Assembly (NCBI GenBank): GCA_015055625.1
Contig: SVHU01000001.1
Span: 32,293-96,292, forward strand
Source of the DNA: Clostridiales bacterium
GTDB lineage: Bacteria > Bacillota > Clostridia > Christensenellales > Pumilibacteraceae
Length of the DNA stretch: 64,000 nucleotides
Reading direction: 5' to 3'
Shown: piece by piece, positions 44,138-53,824 of the stretch
Numbering within the stretch: the first letter of the stretch is position 1
How the letters are laid out: every line of letters begins with the position of its first letter
The notes under the pieces: model-generated
Seen by the model: the letters and a program-made list of their open reading frames with translations, nothing else
What the model was told of the DNA's origin: nothing
Databases searched by the model: none
Program-made: the position numbers and the translations under genes

Positions 44138-45827
44138 ATATGGTTTTCTTAAACGAATTACTCCATTCTTTCATTTCTTTTGCGGTTTGCAATGATTGTT
44201 CGCTAATGTCCGCGCCACCTGTAAGACGGGCAATTTCGCCAGCAACGTCTTTTTCGTCAAGGGCTTTAACATTTGTGAACGTTGCAGTTCCGTCGTTGGA
44301 TTTGCTGATATATAGATTTTTATCTGCCATTGCGCAAATTTGAGGAAGATGTGTAACGCACAATAATTGATGGTTTTTAGACAAAACAGCAAGTTTTTTA
44401 GCAACTTCTAAGCCGATTTTACCGCTAATGCCAGTGTCAATTTCGTCGAAAATCATTGTAGGAGTTCCGTCGCAGTTGCTGGAAACTACCTTTAATGCAA
44501 GCATAAGACGAGAAAGTTCACCGCCAGATATAATTTTTACTAACGGATTCAGGGGTTGTCCTACGTTTGGTGATAAATAAAACTCTAAACTGTCCATACC
44601 GCTTGTGCTAACGAATTTTTCGCAGTTTTCAATTGAGGGAAATTCGTTAAATTTGATTTCGAACTCAGATTGCATACCAAGAGTTGCAAGTTCTTTTTCG
44701 ATAAATTCCTTAAGTTGAACAGCGCCCTTCTTTCTCTCTAAAGAAATATCTGACGAAATTTCATAAATCTCAGCTAATAATTTTCGTTTTTCTTTGGAGC
44801 GTTTTTCGTAGAGCTCGTCGGCATTTTCTAGCTCATTAAGCTTTTCTTTCATGGATGTAAGGTTGTCAATAAGATTTTTGCCGCTTCCGTATTTTCTGGA
44901 AATATTACGTACTGTTTCTAGTCTTTTTTCAAGCTTATCTAAGTCCTCGTCTGAAAAATCCATACTGTCAAGCTCGTTTTTAGCAGTTTCAGATACATCC
45001 TCAATTTCTATACTTAAATCGTTAAGACGCTGTAAGAGAGAGGAATATTCATCACCATATTTTTCAATTTTCCTAAGAGCCTTTACTGCTTCGTATAAAA
45101 GGGATGAAACGTTAACATCATCGTCTTCGGTAAGAAGATTTGCCGTTGTCTTAAGTCCGTCGCAAACGGTTTCTGCGCTAAAGTATTTTTTTCTTAGAGC
45201 AACAAGCTCTTCCTCTTCGTTTTCCTTTACGTTTGCTTTTTCTATTTCTTCTATCTGAAATTTAAGAAAATCTATATTTTTTTCTCTATCTTTTGCGTCA
45301 CCAACGTGTTCTAAGAATTTATTAGTTTCTTTAAGATTTTGACACAAAATTTCCAATTTTTCAAAGGATTTTGCTGTTTTATGTCTGACATAGTAATCTA
45401 AAACCCTAATATGATTATCAATATTCGATAGTGATTGATGTTCGTTTTGCCCGCAAATATCAATTAGCTTGGGAGTGATTTTTCTTAGCATAGAAAGTGT
45501 TACACTTCTACCGTTTAGGCGGATATCGTTTCTACCTTCAGCGTTAAAATTACGTGTTACGATAAGAGTGTCGTCTTCGTCAAGTCCAAGCTGAGCCATT
45601 TCATTTTTAACGCGCTCACAATCGAAAACGCCTTCTACGTATCCTGATTTTTCGCCGTAACGCAAAAAAGTCTTATCGTATCTGCCACCTAGCAATAACG
45701 TAAGACTGTCTACAATTATAGATTTACCTGCGCCAGTTTCTCCGCTTAAAACGTTTAAACCACTGTCAAATTCAATATCTAGCTTAGAAATAAGAGCAAG
45801 GTTTTTTATATGTAAACTGCGTATCAT
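44136..45827 (-). CDS. recN: DNA repair protein RecN
   Basis: This 563-residue SMC-like ATPase acts early in double-strand-break repair. Walker A GETGAGKSIIVDSL is at residues 29-42, and a coiled-coil middle (about 150-370) separates it from ISGGELSRLMLALK and the Walker B MIFDEIDTGISG. The final gene of the asp23-recN operon, it follows argR by 13 bp, a linkage conserved in Firmicutes. Confidence 0.97.
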   Translation of the reverse strand: MIRSLHIKNLALISKLDIEFDSGLNVLSGETGAGKSIIVDSLTLLLGGRYDKTFLRYGEKSGYVEGVFDCERVKNEMAQLGLDEDDTLIVTRNFNAEGRNDIRLNGRSVTLSMLRKITPKLIDICGQNEHQSLSNIDNHIRVLDYYVRHKTAKSFEKLEILCQNLKETNKFLEHVGDAKDREKNIDFLKFQIEEIEKANVKENEEEELVALRKKYFSAETVCDGLKTTANLLTEDDDVNVSSLLYEAVKALRKIEKYGDEYSSLLQRLNDLSIEIEDVSETAKNELDSMDFSDEDLDKLEKRLETVRNISRKYGSGKNLIDNLTSMKEKLNELENADELYEKRSKEKRKLLAEIYEISSDISLERKKGAVQLKEFIEKELATLGMQSEFEIKFNEFPSIENCEKFVSTSGMDSLEFYLSPNVGQPLNPLVKIISGGELSRLMLALKVVSSNCDGTPTMIFDEIDTGISGKIGLEVAKKLAVLSKNHQLLCVTHLPQICAMADKNLYISKSNDGTATFTNVKALDEKDVAGEIARLTGGADISEQSLQTAKEMKEWSNSFKKTI

Positions 45828-45840
45828 AAACTACTCCGCT

Positions 45841-46290
45841 TTAGTTATAAACGATAGAACTAATTTTGTCGCAAATTGCGATAGCGCAATATTCATCGCG
45901 TGCAACAACAAAGGTTGTATCATCTCCAGCAATAGTTCCTAAAATATCTTTGTCCTTCATATTATCAATAAGAAGAGCTACAACGTTAGCGCTACCGGAG
46001 ATTGTTTTTATTACTGCGATATTCGACGCGTGATCGATAGAAAGCACTGAATGTCTGATCATATCTTCAAGCTTGCTCGAAACGTTTCCACTACTTTGCT
46101 CTCTTACGTATTTTTGCTTGCCGTTAACAACAGTTTTAACGATATTAAGTTCCTTAATATCTCTCGATACCGTGGCTTGGGTTACTGCATATCCTGACTC
46201 GTTAAGTTCTTTAACGAGGTCTTCTTGTCTTTCGATTGCTTTTTCCGAAATAAGCTCGAGTATTTTGTTTTGTCTTGCGCTTCTTGCCAT
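45841..46290 (-). CDS. argR: Arginine repressor
   Basis: This 149-residue protein has an N-terminal winged helix (RQNKILELISEKAIERQEDLVKELN, then TQATVSRDIKELNIVK) and a C-terminal arginine-binding hexamerisation domain (GTIAGDDTTFVVARDE). It sits between nadK and recN, as in Bacillus ahrC-recN. No arginine biosynthesis genes are in the window, so its targets are elsewhere. Confidence 0.96.
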   Translation of the reverse strand: MARSARQNKILELISEKAIERQEDLVKELNESGYAVTQATVSRDIKELNIVKTVVNGKQKYVREQSSGNVSSKLEDMIRHSVLSIDHASNIAVIKTISGSANVVALLIDNMKDKDILGTIAGDDTTFVVARDEYCAIAICDKISSIVYN

Positions 46291-46291
46291 A

Positions 46292-47134
46292 TTAATGTTT
46301 CTCCTCTATGTCTGCAACACTCCACTTGTTGAGCTTTTTGAGCAATTTGTTATAGAAGTTGTGATGATCCAATCTAATGAAAGTTGCTGATTTTTTTGAT
46401 TTTTCTATTGTAACTTCGCCTACGTATTTGTCTAAAACGACATCGCCGTCGGCAATAATATTAAATGCTTCTTTTTTTAAGACTTTTAGTGTTATTTTTT
46501 CGTTGTCATCTACGACTATTGGTCTAGAATGTAGAGAATGTGAGTTTATCGGAGTGAGAGCTAAAGCTTGCGCGTGAGGCGATAAAATTGCTCCACCTGC
46601 AGATAACGAATATGCCGTAGATCCAGTAGGTGTACTTACAATAAAACCGTCGCAGTAATATCTATCTACAATTTCGCCATTGATATATAAGTCTAAAAGC
46701 ATAAGCTTTGAATTGTATTCGCGGTTTAAGACAATATCGTTAAGAGCTGTGTACTCATTTTCGCCATCGTTATACGTAATCATACTGCGGTGTTCTTTGC
46801 TGTATTCGCCTTTTAGAACCTTAGGAACAAGCTCGTCAATTTGTTCGGGTTCTATTTCTGTTAAAAATCCTACTGTTCCGATGTTTATTCCGAAAATTGG
46901 AATATTCTTTTTAGCGCAATGTTTTGCAAGCTTTAATATTGTTCCGTCGCCACCCAGCGCGAACATTATATCAAAATCAAAATTTTCGAACGAAAAATAC
47001 TTACCTTTAATTTTTCCGTCAAAGGATTTATAAAGGTAATAATCTACATTGTGAAGCATAAAACACTTTATTAGTTTTTTTGTAACTTCCAACGATTGTG
47101 CTTTTTTTAGATTTGTATAAATTCCAACTTTCAT
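46292..47134 (-). CDS. nadK: NAD kinase
   Basis: This 280-residue kinase phosphorylates NAD to NADP. It has the GGDGT motif (FALGGDGTILK) near residue 60, NIGTVGFLTE, and STPTGSTAYSLSAGG. ATG 47134 with TAGG upstream is preferred over the in-frame GTG at 47149. It lies between dxs and argR, as expected for this operon. Confidence 0.96.
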   Translation of the reverse strand: MKVGIYTNLKKAQSLEVTKKLIKCFMLHNVDYYLYKSFDGKIKGKYFSFENFDFDIMFALGGDGTILKLAKHCAKKNIPIFGINIGTVGFLTEIEPEQIDELVPKVLKGEYSKEHRSMITYNDGENEYTALNDIVLNREYNSKLMLLDLYINGEIVDRYYCDGFIVSTPTGSTAYSLSAGGAILSPHAQALALTPINSHSLHSRPIVVDDNEKITLKVLKKEAFNIIADGDVVLDKYVGEVTIEKSKKSATFIRLDHHNFYNKLLKKLNKWSVADIEEKH

Positions 47135-47173
47135 ACCTATATTATACACTATTAAAAAATTATATTCAACAAT

Positions 47174-48988
47174 TTATAAGGTTTTATTCATATTATTTAT
47201 AACAGTTTTAATGTTTTCCACGGTAAGTCCAGCTTTTTCATAAGCGTTTACATTCTCCGTTTCCGTTATAAATCTATCATCAAAACCAATGGATCTGAAC
47301 GTTTTATTGTAGCCTTTTTTGTTAAGATAAGCTAAAACACTCTCTCCAAAGCCACCTCTTAGCATGCCGTCTTCGATAGTTAGAATGTTACTATTTGTAA
47401 GCGTGTCTAAAACTTCGTAATCTAAAGGTTTGTTGAATCTTGCATTTACAACCGTTACTCCGTCAATCTGGCTTGCAATTTCCACAGCTTTTGCAGAGTT
47501 TGCTAAAATAACGGTTTCGCCATCTGTTTTAAGCGTTTCCCATTTGCCTAGTTCAATTGGTGTGTGGATTGCATAGCTTTCACAATAAGATTTAGGATAT
47601 TTAATGGCAACTGGAGAATTTAGTTTTAGAGCAAAATCTAACATATTAGAAAGCTCTTCCCCGTCTTTGGGGGACATTATTGTAATATTGGGAATCATTC
47701 CCAAATATCCGGTATCAAATACACCCTGATGGGTTACACCGTCGCCGTCGACGTAACCAGAGTGATCTATTGCCAGAATTACCGGTACAGAATCAATACA
47801 TAAATCGGTCATAACCTCATCAAAAGCTCGCTGTAAGAACGTTGAGTAAACTGCAAATACGGGTCTTACACCGCCTCTGGCAAGCCCTGAGGCAAAAGAT
47901 ACGGCATGTTGTTCGGCAATACCCACGTCAAAAAACCTGTCGGGATATTTTTTCGCAAAATCTGTAAGTCCAGTTCCCGTGGTCATGGCGGCTGTAATTG
48001 CAACAATATCTTTATTTTTATCCGCAATATTCATTAGTTTATCTGAAAATGCTTTTGCGAATAATTTCTCTACGTTATTTTTGTTTGCTGATACTCCGTG
48101 ATATGCAGTAGGATCGTTTTCCGCATATTCAGAACCTTTTCCCTTGTTTGTAACCAAATGAATTAATGCGGGTCTATTATAGTTTTTTGCCTGTTCAAAA
48201 ATGCTTACGAGGAGTTTGATATCGTGACCGTCAAATGGCCCTAGATATTTTATACCAAAATCCTCAAAAATTTTGTTGCGCATAAGAATATTTTTAAGCG
48301 AATCTCTTATGGCTTCAGTTAGTTTTGACAATCCTTTTCCAATAAACGGTATTGCTAAAAGGCCATTTTTTAACGAGTGTTTGAACGCAACATATTTTTT
48401 GCTAAGTCTAAGTTTTGATAGATGCTTGGAAATGCCACCCACGTTCTTGGATATGGACATTGTATTGTCGTTTAACACGATAAGCATGGGAGTTTTGCAT
48501 TCGCCTATATCGTTAAGAGCTTCAAAAGCAATTCCTCCTGTAAGCGCCCCGTCGCCAATAATCGAAACTACGTTATATTTCTCGTTTTTCAGCTTTCTGG
48601 CTCTTGCAAAACCAACACCTAAGGATAAAGACGTCGAGCTGTGCCCCATTGTGCAACAGTCGTAAATACTTTCGGTAACGTTTACAAATCCGCTCACGCC
48701 GTTATCATGACGTAAATTCTCAAACCCATCTTTTCGTCCCGTTATTATTTTGTGGGCATACGCTTGATGACCTACGTCAAAAATTAGCTTGTCGTTAGGG
48801 CAATCAAAAACGTAATGTAAAGCAATGACAAAATCGACGGCACCAAGATTAGAAGCCAAATGTCCGCCGTTTTTTTCTACCGAGTTGATTATAAGCTCTC
48901 GTACTTCGTCAGCATACTCGTTTAATTGCTCAATCGAAAGCTTTTTTAAATCAGTGGGAGATTTTATTTTGTCAATAAATTTTTCCAA
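47174..48988 (-). CDS. dxs: 1-deoxy-D-xylulose-5-phosphate synthase
   Basis: This 604-residue thiamine-diphosphate enzyme starts the MEP isoprenoid pathway from pyruvate and glyceraldehyde-3-phosphate. The TPP motif is GDGALTGGIAFEALN near residue 142. The catalytic His region is MGHSSTSLSLGVG, DVGIAEQHAVSFA is in the middle domain, and a transketolase C-terminal domain closes the protein. It follows ispA by 1 bp. Confidence 0.97.
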   Translation of the reverse strand: MEKFIDKIKSPTDLKKLSIEQLNEYADEVRELIINSVEKNGGHLASNLGAVDFVIALHYVFDCPNDKLIFDVGHQAYAHKIITGRKDGFENLRHDNGVSGFVNVTESIYDCCTMGHSSTSLSLGVGFARARKLKNEKYNVVSIIGDGALTGGIAFEALNDIGECKTPMLIVLNDNTMSISKNVGGISKHLSKLRLSKKYVAFKHSLKNGLLAIPFIGKGLSKLTEAIRDSLKNILMRNKIFEDFGIKYLGPFDGHDIKLLVSIFEQAKNYNRPALIHLVTNKGKGSEYAENDPTAYHGVSANKNNVEKLFAKAFSDKLMNIADKNKDIVAITAAMTTGTGLTDFAKKYPDRFFDVGIAEQHAVSFASGLARGGVRPVFAVYSTFLQRAFDEVMTDLCIDSVPVILAIDHSGYVDGDGVTHQGVFDTGYLGMIPNITIMSPKDGEELSNMLDFALKLNSPVAIKYPKSYCESYAIHTPIELGKWETLKTDGETVILANSAKAVEIASQIDGVTVVNARFNKPLDYEVLDTLTNSNILTIEDGMLRGGFGESVLAYLNKKGYNKTFRSIGFDDRFITETENVNAYEKAGLTVENIKTVINNMNKTL

Positions 48989-48989
48989 A

Positions 48990-49811
48990 TTAATGTTTTC
49001 TCTCCGTTATAGCTTGTATAAACTGTGTTAAAAATCCTTTATTATCAATTTCTCCAGCAAGCGAAATTGCTTCTTGTTTTTTGCTTTCAAGAATGCATTC
49101 AGCTTCTTTTCTAGTTATCACTTTTAGTATCGAAAAAGCGTTGTCATCGTCAAGTAAGTCGTCCGTAAGTTGAAAAATAAATCCAATTAAATATCCAAGC
49201 TTCTCAGCATCTTTTTCGTCTTTACCCGCCAAAATCGTGGCGCCTTTCGTAGAATAACAAAACAATTTTCCAGTTTTGTTTTTATAAATATAATCTAACG
49301 TTTGCATAGATAATGTTTTGTTTGGTGAAATATCAACAATCTGACCACCAATCATGCCACTTGCTCCTGCAAGAGTTGCAAATTCGTTAAAGCATTTAAT
49401 AGCATTTTCTTTGTTTGTTGATAATGCTAAGGCTTGTCCTGCTTTTTCAAAGGCAAAGTTTAGTAGGGCATCACCGCATAAAGTTGCTATATCTTCGCCA
49501 AATACTTTGTGAACGGTGAGTCTTCCGCGTCTGTAATCGTCGTTGTCCATGCACGGTAAATCGTCGTGTACAAGGCTATAATTGTGTAATATTTCGAGAG
49601 CGGATGCAAAAAGTAATGCAGTTTCGTCAATTTCTTTATACAAAGAATACGTATATAAGAACAATACCGGTCTAACGCGTTTTCCTCCGCCCTCTAGCGC
49701 GTATTGCATACTCTCTTTAAGAGGCGAGGGGACGTCCGGTAGTTTTATTAAGGAAAATAAATATTGCTCGAAAGTTTGTTTTAAGTTGTCAAAAACACTC
49801 TTAAAGTTCAT
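48990..49811 (-). CDS. ispA: Polyprenyl (geranyl/farnesyl) diphosphate synthase
   Basis: This 273-residue prenyltransferase condenses IPP with allylic diphosphates. The first Asp-rich motif is DDLPCMDNDD near residue 86 and the second is DDLLDDD near residue 220. ATG 49811 with GGAG upstream is chosen over the TTG at 49826. The start lies inside the end of xseB (11-nt overlap). With dxs next door it links the first and last steps of prenyl-precursor synthesis. Confidence 0.94.
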   Translation of the reverse strand: MNFKSVFDNLKQTFEQYLFSLIKLPDVPSPLKESMQYALEGGGKRVRPVLFLYTYSLYKEIDETALLFASALEILHNYSLVHDDLPCMDNDDYRRGRLTVHKVFGEDIATLCGDALLNFAFEKAGQALALSTNKENAIKCFNEFATLAGASGMIGGQIVDISPNKTLSMQTLDYIYKNKTGKLFCYSTKGATILAGKDEKDAEKLGYLIGFIFQLTDDLLDDDNAFSILKVITRKEAECILESKKQEAISLAGEIDNKGFLTQFIQAITERKH

Positions 49812-50013
49812 TATCTTCTCCGGCAAAAAGTTCTTCCATTTGTTTGGTTAGATTGTTGATTTTTTCTTTGTTTTCGTTTAGGTACGAAACGCATTCTCTT
49901 GCAGTCTTAATTCCATCCTCATAAAGTTTAATAGATTCTTCGAGCGAAAGATTATCGTTTTCAATTTTTTTTGCAATTTCTTCTAAACTTGCAATACGTT
50001 CTTCGAATTTCAT
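49801..50013 (-). CDS. xseB: Exodeoxyribonuclease VII small subunit
   Basis: This 70-residue protein has the XseB helix-hairpin pattern FEERIASLEEIAKKIENDN, then LEESIKLYEDGI. It pairs with XseA in a multimeric ssDNA exonuclease. It is directly adjacent to xseA with no gap and overlaps ispA. Confidence 0.93.
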   Translation of the reverse strand: MKFEERIASLEEIAKKIENDNLSLEESIKLYEDGIKTARECVSYLNENKEKINNLTKQMEELFAGEDNEL

Positions 50014-51240
50014 TTATTTCTCCTTTATTTCGGCACTTGCTTGACCATCATAAAACCTAATATTTATCACGTCGCCGTTTTTTAATTCTTTTGAGGATTT
50101 GACGTTACTGCCGTTTTTTGATATGAACGCGTATCCTTGTGAGAGTATTTTTAGTGGATTGCTTGCCTCTAATTCCGATACGGATAACGCCAATTTTTTA
50201 TCAAATTCCATATATTTATTTTTAATTGACTTTTGATTGTTTATGCATGCGTATTTAATCTTAGTTTTGTTAAATAAAACTTTTTTTGAGCAATAATCTT
50301 TAGATGCTTGCAATATAGAACATATTTTGTAGAATTGTTTTTCGTTGCTCTTTTCTACAGTATGCGCTATTTTTGTGGAATAATGGTACAAACGAGTAGA
50401 AAATTTGTTGAATTTATCTTTGATTGCAAAATCTAAATTGTCAATAACATTTAAAAATCTCTGAATAACAGTATTGTTTATTTTAGCAATCATTTCACTT
50501 GCTAAGCTTGGAGTTCCTGCTCTTTGCGTGGAAGCGAGATCACAAAGCGTATAATCGGTTTGATGCCCAATAGCTGATAATGTGGGAGTGTTGCATTTTG
50601 CAATAGCTCGAACTACGCTTTCAGTATTAAAACTCTCTAAATCGCTTGCAGAGCCTCCACCTCGTGCTATGACGATGAGATCGCAATTTAGTGTGTCAGC
50701 TGATAAAATTGCAGACGAAAGACTTTCGTCTGCGTGCTCGCCTTGCACTTTAGTTTGAACGATTTTAACATCAATATATGAATGGTTTTGGCTTAATACT
50801 GACAAAAAATCATGAATTACAGCGCCTCTATTACTTGTTACAACTGCAACTTTTTCAATAAAGGTTGGGAGTTCGTGTTTATTTATAAATAAACCCTCAG
50901 CGCTTAATTTATTTTTAAGTTCTAAAAATTCAGCGTATTGTTTACCCTTACCTGTTTCTTGTATGTTTTTTGCGATAAAGGTTACTTTACCTGATTTTCT
51001 ATAAAATTCCACTGAGCCAAAAACGGTAATTTGTGTTCCGAGCTCCGGCTTTTCTATTCTACCGAATTTTAGGCATTGTAAATAACACTCGTCGCCTTTT
51101 AAAACAAAGTAAGTATTATTTCCTGATACGGAAAATTGAAATAACTCGCCATATACACTAATATTGTGCAACACTAATTCGTCATCGAATACACCCTTAA
51201 TATATGAATTAAGATCGGATACCGACAACTTATTTTCCAC
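50014..51240 (-). CDS. xseA: Exodeoxyribonuclease VII large subunit
   Basis: This 408-residue catalytic subunit degrades ssDNA. An N-terminal OB fold (residues 5-100) precedes the nuclease core with VVTSNRGAVIHDF, the GGGSASDLESFN motif and GHQTDYTLCDLAST. A coiled coil follows. The start is GTG 51240, overlapping the folD stop by 11 nt, with AAAGGTGG upstream. Confidence 0.95.
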   Translation of the reverse strand: MENKLSVSDLNSYIKGVFDDELVLHNISVYGELFQFSVSGNNTYFVLKGDECYLQCLKFGRIEKPELGTQITVFGSVEFYRKSGKVTFIAKNIQETGKGKQYAEFLELKNKLSAEGLFINKHELPTFIEKVAVVTSNRGAVIHDFLSVLSQNHSYIDVKIVQTKVQGEHADESLSSAILSADTLNCDLIVIARGGGSASDLESFNTESVVRAIAKCNTPTLSAIGHQTDYTLCDLASTQRAGTPSLASEMIAKINNTVIQRFLNVIDNLDFAIKDKFNKFSTRLYHYSTKIAHTVEKSNEKQFYKICSILQASKDYCSKKVLFNKTKIKYACINNQKSIKNKYMEFDKKLALSVSELEASNPLKILSQGYAFISKNGSNVKSSKELKNGDVINIRFYDGQASAEIKEK

Positions 51241-52078
51241 GGTAAGCCACCTTTACGGTATTATTAAGTAGCATTGTTACAGTCATAGGTCCTACCCCGC
51301 CTGGAACGGGCGTAATGTAGCTTGCTACTTCGGATACGTTATCAAAATCAACGTCGCCGTATAATTTGCCGTCTACTCTGTTCATACCTACATCGATAAC
51401 GATTGCGCCATCTTTGACCATATCCGCAGTAACAATATGTTTTTTGCCAACAGCGCAAACAAGTATGTCGGCAGTTTTACAAATGTCGGCAAGATTTTTA
51501 CTTTTTGAGTGACATACTGTAACAGTAGCATTTTTTTCTAAGAGCATAAGGGCAACGGGTTTTCCGACAGTATTGCTACGACCTATGACAACAGCGCGTT
51601 TTCCGCAAATATCTACGCCAGTGGATTCAATAAGCGTGATAATACCTGCTGGGGTACAGGCTTTATTGCACTCTCTAGATAATAATAAATTTCCTACGTT
51701 TGTAGCGCAAAAGCCGTCTACGTCCTTGTCAACCGTAATATGAGAAAGAATTTTTTGCTCGTTTAGATGTTTGGGGAGTGGGACCTGCACTAAAAGTCCG
51801 TCTACAGCTTCGTTTTTATTAAGCTCTTCAATGAGGTTGATAACATCTTGGTCAGAAACAGATTCGGGAAGTCTATACGAAAAAGAGCGAATTCCTGTTT
51901 CTTCACAAGCTTTTATTTTGTTGCTTACATAGATTTTACTTGCAGGATCTTCTCCGACGATGATAACCGCAAGACCAACTTGTCTTCCGTATTTCTCGTT
52001 AAAAAGCTCTGCTTCTTTTCTAATTTTAGCTTTTTCTTGCGATGCTATTGCCTTTCCGTCAATTATTTGTGCTTTCAT
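51230..52078 (-). CDS. folD: Bifunctional methylenetetrahydrofolate dehydrogenase/cyclohydrolase
   Basis: This 282-residue protein interconverts methylene-, methenyl- and formyl-tetrahydrofolate. Key motifs are YVSNKIKACEETGI with the catalytic Lys, DGLLVQVPLPKHL, GRSNTVGKPVALMLL for NADP binding, and PVPGGVGPMTVTMLL. ATG 52078 is taken as start; a TTG 9 nt upstream is possible. It overlaps nusB by 20 nt. Confidence 0.96.
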   Translation of the reverse strand: MKAQIIDGKAIASQEKAKIRKEAELFNEKYGRQVGLAVIIVGEDPASKIYVSNKIKACEETGIRSFSYRLPESVSDQDVINLIEELNKNEAVDGLLVQVPLPKHLNEQKILSHITVDKDVDGFCATNVGNLLLSRECNKACTPAGIITLIESTGVDICGKRAVVIGRSNTVGKPVALMLLEKNATVTVCHSKSKNLADICKTADILVCAVGKKHIVTADMVKDGAIVIDVGMNRVDGKLYGDVDFDNVSEVASYITPVPGGVGPMTVTMLLNNTVKVAYRGK

Positions 52079-52481
52079 ATTCCTCAATTAACTCCGTTTT
52101 GTTTTTTAGAATTACAGCCAAAATTCCATTAATAAAAGTTGGACTGTTATCAGTAGAATAAATTTTTGCAATCTCGACAGCTTCGTTTATTGAAACTTTA
52201 TCTGGAATATCAGTAAATAGAATTTCATACGTAGCTACGCTCATAATTGCAAGATCGAGCTTATAAAGCCTGTCCTCTTTGTATGCGGTAGCATATCTAG
52301 TGATAGTGCTCTTTAAGAATTCAAACTTTGTATTAACCTGAGCAATTGTTGTTTGATAATAAACTTTCGCATCGTCAGATAAATCTTCCATAAGAACTTC
52401 ATAGGTGATTTCACTTTCCGAACCGTTTACCAGCTTTTCAAATATAAACTTAATTGAATTTTCTCTCGCTTTTCTTCTCAT
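52059..52481 (-). CDS. nusB: Transcription antitermination factor NusB
   Basis: This 140-residue protein joins the rRNA antitermination complex. It starts MRRKARENSIKFIFEKL and has the RLYKLDLAIMSVATYEILF and VSINEAVEIAKIYSTDNSPTFINGIL-type helices of the family (about 80-125). ATG 52481 with AAGGAA upstream is chosen over the longer frame to 52520. It lies between asp23 and folD, as in Bacillus yqhY-nusB-folD. Confidence 0.94.
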   Translation of the reverse strand: MRRKARENSIKFIFEKLVNGSESEITYEVLMEDLSDDAKVYYQTTIAQVNTKFEFLKSTITRYATAYKEDRLYKLDLAIMSVATYEILFTDIPDKVSINEAVEIAKIYSTDNSPTFINGILAVILKNKTELIEEYESTNN

Positions 52482-52494
52482 AATAGTAATTTCC

Positions 52495-52809
52495 TTAATT
52501 TTTTTCCTCAAAACACACACCTAAAATATTTACGTTAATATGGTTAGCTCGATACGACGTCATGGATTCTAAAGCTCTTTTTATATTTTCTTGAACTCTA
52601 AATGCAACATCGGCGCAAGTAACGTCGGACATAACGTTGATAAAAACGTCGATATTATAGATATCGCCGTTTTTATCTATTACGATTTTTTTCCCTTGGA
52701 GGCTTTCTACACCACTCACCTCTAACGTTGCAAGTGAAATGATGGATTCTACCACCTTGGCTCCATAATTAACGTTTCCAGAATTTTCAGCTGTGTATTT
52801 TGTATGCAT
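52495..52809 (-). CDS. Asp23/Gls24 family protein (YqhY type)
   Basis: This 104-residue protein has the Asp23 pattern: GNVNYGAKVVESIISLATLEVSGVES, an IDVFINV strand and VAFRVQENIKRALESM. YqhY-type members sit before nusB and affect lipid or cell-envelope homeostasis in ways not fully known. ATG 52809 has GAGGAG upstream. It is the first gene of the ten-gene operon. Confidence 0.9.
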   Translation of the reverse strand: MHTKYTAENSGNVNYGAKVVESIISLATLEVSGVESLQGKKIVIDKNGDIYNIDVFINVMSDVTCADVAFRVQENIKRALESMTSYRANHINVNILGVCFEEKN

Positions 52810-52837
52810 TAACAAACTCCTCGGCACTCTTTTTTTG

Positions 52838-52866
52838 ATTATACCACAGTTTTGTTAAATTGACAA
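52838..52866 (-). promoter_or_regulatory. Promoter of the asp23-nusB-recN operon
   Basis: TTGTCA (52861-52866), a 17-bp spacer and perfect TATAAT (52838-52843) on the minus strand. It starts immediately after the spoIIIAH stop. Confidence 0.8.
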
Positions 52867-52876
52867 ATACTTTTTA

Positions 52877-53359
52877 TCATTCCACAGGAATAATTATAAC
52901 ATTTGAGGGTTGAGCCCCAGTATGAGTGGTAACAACTTCCAAAACTTTTGCTACTTCATCATCGTTTAGAGTTGTGGATTTTAAAATTATGTTATAATTT
53001 TCGTCAGAATTTGAAACAACAACGTCTTCAAATCCCAAAGCTTTAATCACACTTTCTAACTTTAGTTCCGTTTCGATACTATTAACCAATTGCATTTTGT
53101 TCTCTTGCGCCTGAGCGATTGTTTCGGCTGATGATAATTCACTGTTGATGACAGAATCTAAATACATAACCGTTTGCTCTCTCATTGCAATTCTATCACT
53201 ACGATACGTTTCAAAAAAATTGCTTACCGTAACTGTTGATGCTGGTGCTGATTGAGAACTTGTATTGTTGTTTAGGAATACGTTTAGATATCCTGTTACA
53301 ACTAACAATAAAATCATTCCTGCAAGCGCAAAAATTTTACCTTTTTTTCCTACTTTCAT
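52877..53359 (-). CDS. spoIIIAH: Stage III sporulation protein AH
   Basis: This 160-residue protein has one N-terminal transmembrane helix and a C-terminal ring-building domain (TIAQAQENKMQLVNSIETELKLES-like, then FEDVVVSNSDENYNIILKS). SpoIIIAH meets SpoIIQ across the intermembrane space to form the mother-cell-forespore channel. It is the last gene of the spoIIIA operon and is shorter than the Bacillus protein (218 residues), missing part of the linker. Confidence 0.9.
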   Translation of the reverse strand: MKVGKKGKIFALAGMILLLVVTGYLNVFLNNNTSSQSAPASTVTVSNFFETYRSDRIAMREQTVMYLDSVINSELSSAETIAQAQENKMQLVNSIETELKLESVIKALGFEDVVVSNSDENYNIILKSTTLNDDEVAKVLEVVTTHTGAQPSNVIIIPVE

Positions 53360-53374
53360 ATATTTACCTCCAAA

Positions 53375-53824
53375 TTATTTTTTACCATAAACCGAAATTC
53401 TGTTTGCGCCTATGCCAAACACATTGGATAACATAAACGTTATACGTACTTTTGTTTCTGCGTTATTGCCATTTTTGCAAACAACTGCAATTCCTGATAT
53501 TTTAGTGTTATTATCAGCTGTTGAACTACTTCCTTCAAACAAAGAGGAAAAAGATGGTTCTGTTGAGTTTTCGTTTCTGTCCCAATAAATAATTACTTTG
53601 CTGTTATTGTCACCAGATATTGCGTTTATTGCATCCGTTATTCTATAAGTTAATTCGTCTTTTGCGGACATGTTTGAAAACGAAACGTTGGTACTGGTTG
53701 TTTTTGTTTGGTTTTTCATGAAAAACCAAACAAGCAAGATGAGAACAATAATTATTACGAAGAAAACAACTTCTTTATGCCTTAAATTCTTAAATTTTTC
53801 CTTAAATTTATCAAAGATAAACAA
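53375..53824 (-). CDS. spoIIIAG: Stage III sporulation protein AG
   Basis: This 149-residue protein has one transmembrane helix (about 19-36) and a ring-building domain that ends with GIAVVCKNGNNAETKVRITFMLSNVFGIGANRI-like sequence, the strongest family mark. SpoIIIAG forms the large ring of the feeding-tube complex. It is much shorter than in Bacillus (229). It overlaps spoIIIAF by 14 nt. Confidence 0.92.
   Translation of the reverse strand: MFIFDKFKEKFKNLRHKEVVFFVIIIVLILLVWFFMKNQTKTTSTNVSFSNMSAKDELTYRITDAINAISGDNNSKVIIYWDRNENSTEPSFSSLFEGSSSTADNNTKISGIAVVCKNGNNAETKVRITFMLSNVFGIGANRISVYGKK

Noticed and set aside
44851-45258. Serine-rich plus-strand ORF opposite recN
   Set aside because: Ser/Leu-rich composition is typical of an antisense reading of coiled-coil codons; recN is certain.
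45380-45400. Another TGTCTGACATA-like word
   Set aside because: It lies inside recN coding sequence, where codons explain it.
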